Origin: JBPCPM01 sp050999155
GTDB lineage: Bacteria; Actinomycetota; Thermoleophilia; Solirubrobacterales; 70-9
Assembly (NCBI GenBank): GCA_050999155.1
Contig: JBPCPM010000160.1
Location: 1-6,533, forward strand
Reading direction: 5' to 3'
Length of the DNA: 6,533 bases
Position numbers and translations under genes: made by a program. Shown here piece by piece: positions 1 through 5,830 of the stretch (position 1 is its first letter; each line of letters starts with the position of its first letter). The notes under the pieces were generated by a model. That model was not told the origin of the DNA. It saw nothing but the letters and a program-made list of their open reading frames with translations, and did not search any database.

Positions 1-904
1 GGCTCCAGGCGACGCCTTTGACCGTCGCGGCCGCGTCGGCCGGAGCCCTGCGCCAGTCCGACTCCAGGGAGGAAAGCTGGGCCTGGAGCTCGTCCAGCCG
101 GTAGCCCATCGCGGCGAGCCGCCGCTCACCCAGCCAGTCGAGGTAGCGTGCGCACCAGGCTTTGCGAACCGGCGACGACAGCGATCCCCTCCAGCGATCA
201 AGAGACGCCTCGGAGACCTGCTGGTACTGCGCGACGCCGCGCTGATCCCCGATGTTGGCCCCTAGCCGCACCCGATCGAATCCCGTGACCACGGCCTGCT
301 CCCACTCGAGGTTCAGCCCGGCGCACAGCGAGCCGGCAACCCGGGCGGGGTCCGCCACCAGATCCTCGTAGCGCAGGGTGAGAAAGCGCGACGGGTCCCG
401 ATCGTAAGCGGCGCACAGCCGCTCCAACCCATCGAAGAGGTCGACCTTGTGGTGGTAGGGATGCCACCGACCGTACAGCCACGAGTCGATGATCGAGGCG
501 ATAACGGCGAGGGGGTTGCGCCACAGGATGATCATGGGTGCCTGGGGGAACGTCGCCAACAGCTCGTCAACCGCGAGGTTGTACCGCGGGGTCTTGTCGA
601 GGAAGTACCGGCATTCGGGACCCGCGAGCTGGTCGTACAGCCCCTCAGCCATCCCTCGGACAGCCGCCCGGTAGGCCTCTCGCCCCCCCTCGAGGCCCTC
701 GCACAGTCCCTCGAGGGCCTTGACACTGGTGCGGTGACCGTAGTCCGCGTAGACCCCGTCGGGGCGCAGTGCGAACAGGTACGGCAGCAGCAGCCAGGGC
801 TCGGGCGCGGTCGCGATCTTGGTGTGGGAGCCCAGCATCCGCTGCAGCAGGGTGGAGCCTGACCGCGGCAGGGACAGCAGGAACAACGGCTGAGCGCCGG
901 CCAT
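1..904 (-). CDS. PAPS-dependent sulfotransferase (Sulfotransfer_3 / tyrosylprotein-sulfotransferase-like), C terminus beyond window
   Basis: The frame reads without a stop from ATG at 904-902 to the left edge (301 codons), so the gene continues outside. The family moves sulfate from PAPS to a hydroxyl on a sugar, peptide or small molecule in the cytoplasm. Visible motifs: the 5'-phosphosulfate loop LPRSGSTLLQRML (residues 12-24); EPW at 35-37, whose Glu35 aligns with the catalytic Glu of tyrosylprotein sulfotransferases; DKTPRY (103-108); the 3'-phosphate-binding segment ILWRNPLAVIAS (126-137) with Arg129 and Ser137; and RYEDLVADP (178-186). The P-loop begins only 11 residues in, so ATG 904 fits; GTG 907 is the only other in-frame start before the upstream stop at 1000-998. 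No Shine-Dalgarno precedes ATG 904; a palindrome and the stop of a short leader ORF lie there. It is divergent from the FAD oxidoreductase. The acceptor is unknown; an exopolysaccharide is the best guess from context. Confidence 0.93.
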   Translation of the reverse strand, partial: MAGAQPLFLLSLPRSGSTLLQRMLGSHTKIATAPEPWLLLPYLFALRPDGVYADYGHRTSVKALEGLCEGLEGGREAYRAAVRGMAEGLYDQLAGPECRYFLDKTPRYNLAVDELLATFPQAPMIILWRNPLAVIASIIDSWLYGRWHPYHHKVDLFDGLERLCAAYDRDPSRFLTLRYEDLVADPARVAGSLCAGLNLEWEQAVVTGFDRVRLGANIGDQRGVAQYQQVSEASLDRWRGSLSSPVRKAWCARYLDWLGERRLAAMGYRLDELQAQLSSLESDWRRAPADAAATVKGVAWS

Positions 905-951
905 CACCCGGCCGGGTCGACGTGAGCGACGCGAATGGCTCTGACTCTCAT
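904..951 (-). other. Possible 15-aa leader ORF overlapping the sulfotransferase start (TGATG)
   Basis: ATG at 951-949 opens a frame MRVRAIRVAHVDPAG that ends at TGA 906-904, and the A of that stop is the A of the sulfotransferase ATG. An SD-like AAGGGG lies at 966-961, 9 nt before the leader ATG, whereas the sulfotransferase ATG has no SD of its own. This is the usual arrangement for termination-reinitiation coupling. The peptide has no Trp, Phe or His run that would suggest attenuation. It could equally be chance, or the true N terminus of the enzyme shifted by an indel, though the enzyme needs no more N-terminal sequence. Confidence 0.3.
906..917. repeat. 12-bp perfect palindrome ACCCGGCCGGGT before the sulfotransferase ATG
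   Basis: ACCCGGCCGGGT equals its own reverse complement and ends 1 nt before the ATG at 904, where a ribosome-binding site would normally be. It might be an operator or an RNA or cruciform element, but GC-only palindromes are frequent at this base composition. Confidence 0.35.
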
Positions 952-1060
952 CTGGTCTGACCCCTTGCCCAATCCTCGTGACTTCGGCGGTAGTGTGCTA
1001 CACCGCGCGGGGAGCGATGGCACCAAACGCGCTGTCGTGCTGCTGACCCTCTGTTACCTT

Positions 1061-1076
1061 GGCACGAGCCAGTGCC
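1061..1076 (+). repeat. Small inverted repeat GGCAC-N6-GTGCC over the upstream GTG of the GMC gene
   Basis: GGCAC (1061-1065) and GTGCC (1072-1076) could form a 5-bp stem with a 6-nt loop. The right arm contains the alternative GTG start at 1072, so initiation there would be partly hidden. This slightly favours ATG 1102 as the true start. No convincing -35/-10 pair was found for either divergent gene in 905-1101. Confidence 0.25.
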
Positions 1077-1101
1077 CATCGACCTGGAATCGGGTTCCCC
1101 T

Positions 1102-2691
1102 ATGCTGATTGACGCCCGCTCGCTTCCTGCTGGCGAGGAGGTCGAGTCCGACGTCTGCGTCGTCGGAGCGGGACCCGCCGGCCTCACGCTCGCCATGCAG
1201 CTCGCCGAGGCCGGCGTACGGGTGTCCGTGGTCGAGGCGGGAGGGCTGGAGAAGACCAAGTCGTCAGTGCGACTGGCCTCGGCTGAGAGCGTCGGGTCGA
1301 CCTACTACGCGGTGCGCACGACGCGGGTCAAGGTCTTCGGCGGGACCTCGGACCACTGGGGGAAGATGCGGGCGCGCCCCCTCGACGAGATCGACTTCGA
1401 GCGGCGCCCCGGCGTGCCCCACAGCGGGTGGCCCTTCGAGCGGTCCCACCTGGAGCCGTACTACGAGCGTGCCCACCCGATCTGCGAGCTGGGGCCCTAC
1501 ACCTACGATGTCAAGGAGTGGACGGAGGCGGGCGCCCCCGAGCCGCTGCCCGTAGGCGGCCGAGCGACGACGTTCATGTTCCAGCTGGCCGAGACCGAGG
1601 GATTCCGGCGCCATCTGTCGACCGTCACCAGCACGGACAAGATTCAGGTCCTGCTGCACTCTCACGCGGCCGAGCTCCTCACTGAGCCAGGTGCCGACAA
1701 GGTGATCGGGCTGCGGGTCCTCGTCGACGGCGGCCGGGGCTACACCGTCGCCGCGCGCCACTACGTGCTGGCGGCCGGAGGCCTTGAGAACCCTCGGCTG
1801 CTGCTCATGAGCACCGAGCACACCCCCGCGGGTCTGGGCAACGGCAACGACCTGGTCGGCCGCTACTTCGCTGAGCACCTGCGGCTGCGCACCGGCCAGT
1901 TCGAGCCGACGGATCCCAGCTACGTCCACAGGAGCACGATCTACGACGTCAACAAGGTCGACGGGGTCACGCTGCAGGCGAACCTGGGCGTGTCCGAGGA
2001 CGTACTGCGGGAGGAGGAGCTCCTCAACTCGACCTTCTTCCTCGAGCCGCACGCTCGCGTCCGCGGGACGGAGGGCGCACGCTCGCTGCAGGTGCTGATC
2101 GAGGCAGCGACGGGTGCCCGCCCCCTGCCTCCCCGCATCGGCGCTCACCTTCGCGCGATCACCTACCAGCTCCCCGACGTCGCGCGCGCAGGGGTGCGGC
2201 GCCTGCGCGGCACACTGGACCACGAGCCCCAGGCGCTGCTCCTCCTCGCGATGGGGGAACAGGCTCCCAACCCGGACTCCCGAGTCACCCTCAGCACCCG
2301 GCGCGACCAGATGGGGATGCCGAAGCTCCGCCTCGACTGGCGGCTCACCGACCTCGACCGCCGCTCGATACTGCGTGCGCAGGACATCGTCGACGAGGAG
2401 CTCCGCCGTGCGGGGGTCGGCGGCATCTCGCACAAGGCCGGTGCGGAGCGGTTCGTCGAGGCGATGGTCCGCGGCTTCTGGCACCACATCGGCACCACCC
2501 GCATGCACGAGGACCCACGTCAGGGTGTGACCGACGCCGACGGGCGCGTCCACGGCGTCAGCAACCTCTACGTCGCAGGCAGCTCGCTGTTCCCGACCGG
2601 GGGCTACGCCAACCCGACCCTCACGATCGTGGCGCTGGCCCTGCGCCTTGCCGACCACCTCCGTGACCGCCTGGCCAGCCACGACGCCTGA
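1102..2691 (+). CDS. GMC-family FAD-dependent oxidoreductase (pyranose-oxidase-like sugar oxidase/dehydrogenase)
   Basis: A 529-aa flavoprotein of usual GMC length, likely oxidising a carbohydrate or other alcohol. From ATG 1102: Rossmann dinucleotide fold VCVVGAGPAGLTLA (18-31) with acidic residue Glu45 ending strand 2; FAD contact FGGTSDHWGKMRA (79-91); AAGGLENPRLLL (224-235); C-terminal GMC_oxred_C region with HHIGTTRM (461-468) and YVAGSSLFPTGGYANPTLTIV (490-510). His461 sits in the HxxGTxRM position of the catalytic His, and Asn504 in the place of the second catalytic residue, a His/Asn pair as in pyranose 2-oxidase rather than the His/His of glucose oxidase. His85 in SDHW may align with the FAD-linking His of pyranose oxidase. 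There is no Sec or Tat signal, so it is probably cytoplasmic. GTG 1072 would add ten residues; family proteins usually begin just before the Rossmann strand, so ATG 1102 is preferred, although neither start has a strong SD. Substrate unknown; its divergent neighbour is a sulfotransferase. Confidence 0.93.
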   Translation: MLIDARSLPAGEEVESDVCVVGAGPAGLTLAMQLAEAGVRVSVVEAGGLEKTKSSVRLASAESVGSTYYAVRTTRVKVFGGTSDHWGKMRARPLDEIDFERRPGVPHSGWPFERSHLEPYYERAHPICELGPYTYDVKEWTEAGAPEPLPVGGRATTFMFQLAETEGFRRHLSTVTSTDKIQVLLHSHAAELLTEPGADKVIGLRVLVDGGRGYTVAARHYVLAAGGLENPRLLLMSTEHTPAGLGNGNDLVGRYFAEHLRLRTGQFEPTDPSYVHRSTIYDVNKVDGVTLQANLGVSEDVLREEELLNSTFFLEPHARVRGTEGARSLQVLIEAATGARPLPPRIGAHLRAITYQLPDVARAGVRRLRGTLDHEPQALLLLAMGEQAPNPDSRVTLSTRRDQMGMPKLRLDWRLTDLDRRSILRAQDIVDEELRRAGVGGISHKAGAERFVEAMVRGFWHHIGTTRMHEDPRQGVTDADGRVHGVSNLYVAGSSLFPTGGYANPTLTIVALALRLADHLRDRLASHDA

Positions 2692-2701
2692 CCAGGCGGT
2701 C
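2665..2701. terminator. 10-bp stem hairpin over the GMC stop codon, candidate terminator in the convergent gap
   Basis: GACCGCCTGG (2665-2674) and CCAGGCGGTC (2692-2701) are perfect reverse complements separated by 17 nt, and the stop TGA (2689-2691) lies in the loop end. An overlapping shorter repeat, CGCCTG-AC-CAGGCG (2685-2698), offers an alternative fold. No T-run follows on either strand, so it is not a classical intrinsic terminator, but U-poor hairpins are common at gene ends in GC-rich actinobacteria. The 59-bp gap to the convergent surface-protein gene shows no other strong hairpin, so it could serve both transcripts. Confidence 0.5.
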
Positions 2702-2750
2702 TCGCTAGAGGATCATCTCAGGGACTGCATCTGCCCCGCCGACCCGAGGC

Positions 2751-5600
2751 TCATGGCGATGCCGGTGGCGTCACGGTCAGGGCTTCGCGTTCGATCCTCT
2801 GGCCCGTATGGTCCTCGTCAGACGTCACCCGGGCACGGATGTCGTAGGTCCCGTTAGCGTCGTCCGGCACGGTGACCTGGACCCGGTTCGGGTCGTCCGC
2901 GACCGCTGTGCCCCGGCCGTTACTGAACAGCGTGAAGCCGGCGCTGTCAAGTAGTCGGAACTCCAACCGATACTCGCCGGCGATGTCGGTCGTGAAGACG
3001 ATCTCCAGCGTGTCGCCGGGGCCGACGGCGGCAGGGTTGCCCTGGGTCGGCTCGCTGATCCGCACTAACGGCTGAGCCGCGATGAGCACAGCGTCTGGCG
3101 AGCGCACGTCACGGCCGTCGGTGGCCCTGATCGGGGCGCTTCCCGCTTCGTAGCGGATGGTCTGTCCCGGCGCGACGGTGCTGGGGAATGACACGTGCAC
3201 GTGCTGACCGTCGACCTTCCTGACCGATGTCGCTGTCACAATCGTGGTTTCGGTCTCGAGGGTGAACTGGCTCTCGACCCCGTCGAGATCTCCGTTGGGT
3301 TCGTCCAACGGAGCCGTGTAGACCAGGATGACCCGGTTAGGATCGTCGGAGCGGGACTGCGCAAACTCGATGCGGACACGTGCGAGCCCCCAGGTCTTCG
3401 TCGCGGGGTCTTCAACGCGGAGCACCTCGCCATCGCAGTCGGCTGGCGCGATGCTGTCGCCGGTGGTGCAGGCGGTGATCTGGTTGGTCGCGTCCGCCGT
3501 GTTGTTGGTGAACGTGAACGTGGCCTCGCCATCGGAGTCGGTCACATCTGGGCCGGTGCCCGGCGCGGGGTCCCCCTCCTCGTCGACCACGAAGCGAACG
3601 CCCGCGTCAGGGAAAGCGTCTTCGTACTGGTCCCTGACCGTCGCCGTGAGGGTGTGCGGGTCCCCGGCGGGGCTCTGCTCGGCTTCAAGGGGCTCAAGCG
3701 TGATGGAGGTGGCCCTCGGCGGCGTGGCGGTCAGCGCGAAATCCTCGGTGGTGGTAGCGCCGGCCGTCACCGTTACGTCCCGCGTGCCGCCCTCGAAGCT
3801 GTCCGCGGTCGCGGTCACCTCGTATGTTCCGGCGTCGAGCCCGTCGATCTCGTAGGTGCCGTTTGCGGCCGTGGTGTCCGAGCCGGCGGGTTCGCCGGCC
3901 GCATCGAACGCCGTCACCGTTGCGTCCCCGATCGGGCCTTCGATCGGTCCGCCTTCGGCGGCAGTCACGGTACCCGCAATCCGCCCCGGCTCAGGTGTCG
4001 GCGGTGGCGGTGGCGGGGGCGGCGACGGGGACGGGGACGGAGACGGGGACGGAGACGGAGACGGAGACGGCGGCGGCGGCAACGGCGGCTCGGGGTCGAC
4101 GACGAAGGAGGTGCCGTCCGGCTCGCCCACGGTCTGCGCGTCGTCGAGGTCGGGGGCGTCGGAGCGGACGAACTGGGCCAGCTCGTCCTCCACGGCCTGG
4201 CTGACCACACCGGTCCCGCCGAGAACCACGACCCGGAGCCCGCCGCCGGCCTGCTGGAAGCCGTCTCCAGCCCTCAAGCGCTCCAGCTCGTCGCGGACCG
4301 CGTCCGGGATCTGCTGGTCGGTCACCAGGAGCAGCGGAGCCTCGTCCTGCCCAGCGGCCGGCACGCCGCTCAACGCGTCGGGGAAGTTGAGGCCGGTGGC
4401 GAGGTACACGGTGTTCACCAGCGACGCGTCGAAGGCGTTGGCCGACACGCTGGCGGAGGTCTCGAAGCGCGTCGCGCCGAAGTAGCGCGCGACGTCGCCG
4501 TCAGTCAGCTCGGCGAGCTGGTCCGCCACGGCCTCGCCGATGACTCCGGTGCCGCCGAGGATCACGATGCGGCCCGGCTCGAGGGCGCGCAGTGCGTCGA
4601 CCGTCGGCGTCGGGAGCTGGTCCCTCAGGGTGAGCAGGACAGGGCCGTCGCCCAGTGCGGCTGCCGCGCCGCCCGAGAGCGCGTCCGGGAACTCGCCGCC
4701 GGTGGCGATGTACGCCACGTCCAGTCCGGGGGCGAAGACCGACGTGGCGACGTCGGCAGCGGTGCCGAAGCGGTCTGACCCGAACAGCCGGCCGACCGAC
4801 CCGGAGGTGAGGCCCGCCAGCGCCGCCTCGACGCCCGCGTCGACGGCTGCGGTGCCGCCCAGGATCTCGATTCGACCCGGGGACAGGCGCTCGAGCTCGG
4901 CGGCCGTCACGTCGGGGATGAAGTCGGTCCCGACCAGAAGGATCGGGCCGTCGGTCAGTGACGCGGCAGGCCCGCCGGTCAACGCGTCAGGGAAGTCGAC
5001 CCCCGTCGCGACGTAGGCCACCGGGACGTCCGAGCCGAACGTGGCGGCCGAGATCGCCGCGGCCGTCTCGAACCGGTTGCTGCCCGACAGCCGGACGACG
5101 TCCCCCACACCCTCGCCGGTCTCCACCAGCTGCACGTCCAGCCGGAAACCCTCGCCCTCGGGCAGGGTCAGCTCCAGGGTCGAGACCTCACCGTCCGCGG
5201 ATGACAGCTGCGAGCCCGCCAGCGTCAGCGGCGCTCGGGAGGCCGGCGGGTAGAAGAACCGCCCCTGCTCGTCGGTGCTGACCCCGGCGAAGCTGCTGTC
5301 ATCGGGACCGCGGTAGCCAACCGAGGTGCCCGCCACCGGCTCGCCCTGGGCCGTCAGCGTCCCGACGAAGCGCAGCGGCGCCTCGGCGTCGAGGCCGCCG
5401 GGATCATCCACCCGGGCGGTCACCGTCACCGCGCCCGGCTCCCCCGGGCTCAGCGTGTCGAAGCCGGAGTAGGAGTACGACACGACCGCCCCGTCGCTCT
5501 GCGCTCCCGCCGGCAACACCGGGAGAAGCGCGAGCAACAAGGCGACGACAAGAAGGAGGCCGGCGGGCGCGGAACGGCCGCAACCAGGTAGGTGACGCAT
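2751..5600 (-). CDS. Secreted wall-anchored protein: signal peptide, three CWB2 repeats, Ser-Pro linker, Ig-like domains
   Basis: A 949-aa exported surface protein. Residues 1-33 are a Sec signal: Arg2, Arg9, hydrophobic core about 15-29, cleavage likely after AGA (31-33). Residues 36-160 are a beta-rich domain. Three CWB2 repeats begin near 168, 269 and 370, each with an RFxT motif, an ATGxxFPDAL box and a LGGT box; Arg170, Arg271 and Arg372 are exactly 101 residues apart. Residues 505-537 form a Pro-rich spacer with eight Ser-Pro pairs. Then come a carboxypeptidase-regulatory/CnaB-like domain (540-625), a Big_1-like Ig domain (629-730) with the only two mature cysteines (711, 722), a beta domain recalling S-layer Ig modules (737-842) and a last Ig-like domain (844-945). 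No LPXTG or C-terminal membrane anchor is present, so attachment should be non-covalent through CWB2, which binds an anionic wall polymer in clostridia. ATG 5600 is chosen because GAAGGG stands 8 nt upstream and the signal peptide starts there; GTG 5648 would add 16 residues. No catalytic motif seen; role structural or adhesive. Confidence 0.92.
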   Translation of the reverse strand: MRHLPGCGRSAPAGLLLVVALLLALLPVLPAGAQSDGAVVSYSYSGFDTLSPGEPGAVTVTARVDDPGGLDAEAPLRFVGTLTAQGEPVAGTSVGYRGPDDSSFAGVSTDEQGRFFYPPASRAPLTLAGSQLSSADGEVSTLELTLPEGEGFRLDVQLVETGEGVGDVVRLSGSNRFETAAAISAATFGSDVPVAYVATGVDFPDALTGGPAASLTDGPILLVGTDFIPDVTAAELERLSPGRIEILGGTAAVDAGVEAALAGLTSGSVGRLFGSDRFGTAADVATSVFAPGLDVAYIATGGEFPDALSGGAAAALGDGPVLLTLRDQLPTPTVDALRALEPGRIVILGGTGVIGEAVADQLAELTDGDVARYFGATRFETSASVSANAFDASLVNTVYLATGLNFPDALSGVPAAGQDEAPLLLVTDQQIPDAVRDELERLRAGDGFQQAGGGLRVVVLGGTGVVSQAVEDELAQFVRSDAPDLDDAQTVGEPDGTSFVVDPEPPLPPPPSPSPSPSPSPSPSPSPPPPPPPPTPEPGRIAGTVTAAEGGPIEGPIGDATVTAFDAAGEPAGSDTTAANGTYEIDGLDAGTYEVTATADSFEGGTRDVTVTAGATTTEDFALTATPPRATSITLEPLEAEQSPAGDPHTLTATVRDQYEDAFPDAGVRFVVDEEGDPAPGTGPDVTDSDGEATFTFTNNTADATNQITACTTGDSIAPADCDGEVLRVEDPATKTWGLARVRIEFAQSRSDDPNRVILVYTAPLDEPNGDLDGVESQFTLETETTIVTATSVRKVDGQHVHVSFPSTVAPGQTIRYEAGSAPIRATDGRDVRSPDAVLIAAQPLVRISEPTQGNPAAVGPGDTLEIVFTTDIAGEYRLEFRLLDSAGFTLFSNGRGTAVADDPNRVQVTVPDDANGTYDIRARVTSDEDHTGQRIEREALTVTPPASP
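3990..4088 (-). repeat. Ser-Pro/polyproline linker coded by a hexanucleotide tandem repeat
   Basis: On the plus strand eight consecutive hexamers GGNGAC (N = A, G or C) run from 4021 to 4068, flanked by GGCGGC/GGCGGT-type tracts. On the coding strand they read CCGTCN and give eight Ser-Pro dipeptides (Ser at 512, 514 and on to 526) between polyproline stretches. Such linkers span or protrude from the wall and separate the anchoring part from the exposed domains. Because the unit is six bases, slippage would change spacer length without breaking the frame. Confidence 0.9.
4167..5099 (-). repeat. Three tandem CWB2 cell-wall-binding modules within the surface protein
   Basis: The modules cover about 5099-4797, 4796-4494 and 4493-4167. 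The first two share an exact 303-bp (101-aa) period in phase with the codons. Conserved blocks are SNRFET/SDRFGT/ATRFET, ATGVDFPDAL/ATGGEFPDAL/ATGLNFPDAL and ILGGT/ILGGT/VLGGT. The third module is longer by about 10 residues, with a Gly-rich loop (444-455) before its LGGT strand. Three copies is the normal CWB2 number, so the anchoring unit looks complete. Confidence 0.9.
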
Positions 5601-5608
5601 GAGAGAGA

Positions 5609-5614
5609 CCCTTC
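5609..5614 (-). promoter_or_regulatory. Ribosome-binding site GAAGGG of the surface-protein gene
   Basis: GAAGGG on the minus strand lies 8 nt before ATG 5600-5598. This site decides the start: it supports the ATG that opens the signal peptide over the in-frame GTG at 5648. Confidence 0.65.
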
Positions 5615-5655
5615 GGAAAGGTGGTGACTGACTGCGATGCAGGACCACTGTCAGT

Positions 5656-5685
5656 ATCGTACACGCTTTCCGCCCTCGATTACAA
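5656..5685 (-). promoter_or_regulatory. Putative sigma-70-type promoter of the surface-protein gene
   Basis: Minus strand: -35 TTGTAA (5685-5680), 18-nt spacer, -10 TACGAT (5661-5656). Transcription would start near 5650-5648, giving a 5' leader of about 50 nt before ATG 5600. This is an AT-richer stretch than its surroundings. The predicted start almost coincides with the in-frame GTG at 5648, so a leaderless alternative product cannot be excluded by sequence alone. Confidence 0.5.
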
Positions 5686-5710
5686 GGAGTGGCGCCTGAT
5701 TACGAAGAGT
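5678..5710. promoter_or_regulatory. Pair of 13-bp direct repeats, 20-bp phased, over the -35 (possible operator)
   Basis: GATTACAAGGAGT (5678-5690) and GATTACGAAGAGT (5698-5710) match at 11 of 13 positions and start exactly 20 bp apart, about two helical turns. The proximal copy contains the -35 hexamer (TTGTAA on the minus strand), the distal copy lies directly upstream. This is how tandem sites for a dimeric response regulator of the OmpR/PhoB kind are often arranged. The regulator is not identifiable here. Confidence 0.45.
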
Positions 5711-5720
5711 TTACAGCCGG

Positions 5721-5734
5721 GACAACCAATTGTC
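5721..5734. repeat. Inverted repeat GACAA-CCAA-TTGTC upstream of the phased repeats
   Basis: GACAA (5721-5725) and TTGTC (5730-5734) flank CCAA, 10 bp beyond the direct-repeat pair. It may be a second protein-binding site for the surface-protein promoter. It has no T-run and a short stem, so it is a weak terminator candidate for the kinase gene, which ends about 100 bp away. The rest of 5735-5830 is GC-rich with only 4-bp stems and no supportable gene. Confidence 0.3.
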
Positions 5735-5830
5735 TTGATCAGAGAGACACGGGAGGACACGCGCAGGAGGAGTGCAGCCCCGCCCTGCCGTCAGCCGCGC
5801 GCAGCGGTCCGAGGCAGCGAGCGGCCCGGT

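Noticed and set aside
449..862. 137-codon plus-strand open frame
   Set aside because: Antisense to the sulfotransferase, whose 5'-PSB and 3'-PB motifs settle the coding strand.
965..996. TTGCCC ... TAGTGT as a promoter for the GMC gene
   Set aside because: The spacer is 20 nt and the -10 is poor; no better pair was found on either strand, so no promoter was called.
1017..1046. Nine-residue frame (ATG 1017) after GGAG before the GMC gene
   Set aside because: The SD-ATG spacing is only 2 nt, and the frame ends well before either GMC start, so no coupling is suggested.
1264..2682. 472-codon minus-strand open frame
   Set aside because: Antisense to the GMC oxidoreductase, which has clear family motifs; the antisense product has none.
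4000..4080. Tandem repeats as a CRISPR array or origin iterons
   Set aside because: The units are contiguous 6-mers in frame with a Ser-Pro linker, without spacers; the coding explanation is sufficient.
3195..4778. 527-codon plus-strand open frame
   Set aside because: It lies antisense to the CWB2 surface protein, its product is Arg/Gly-rich with poly-Arg over the repeat tract, and it has no domain. It is a shadow of GC-rich codons.
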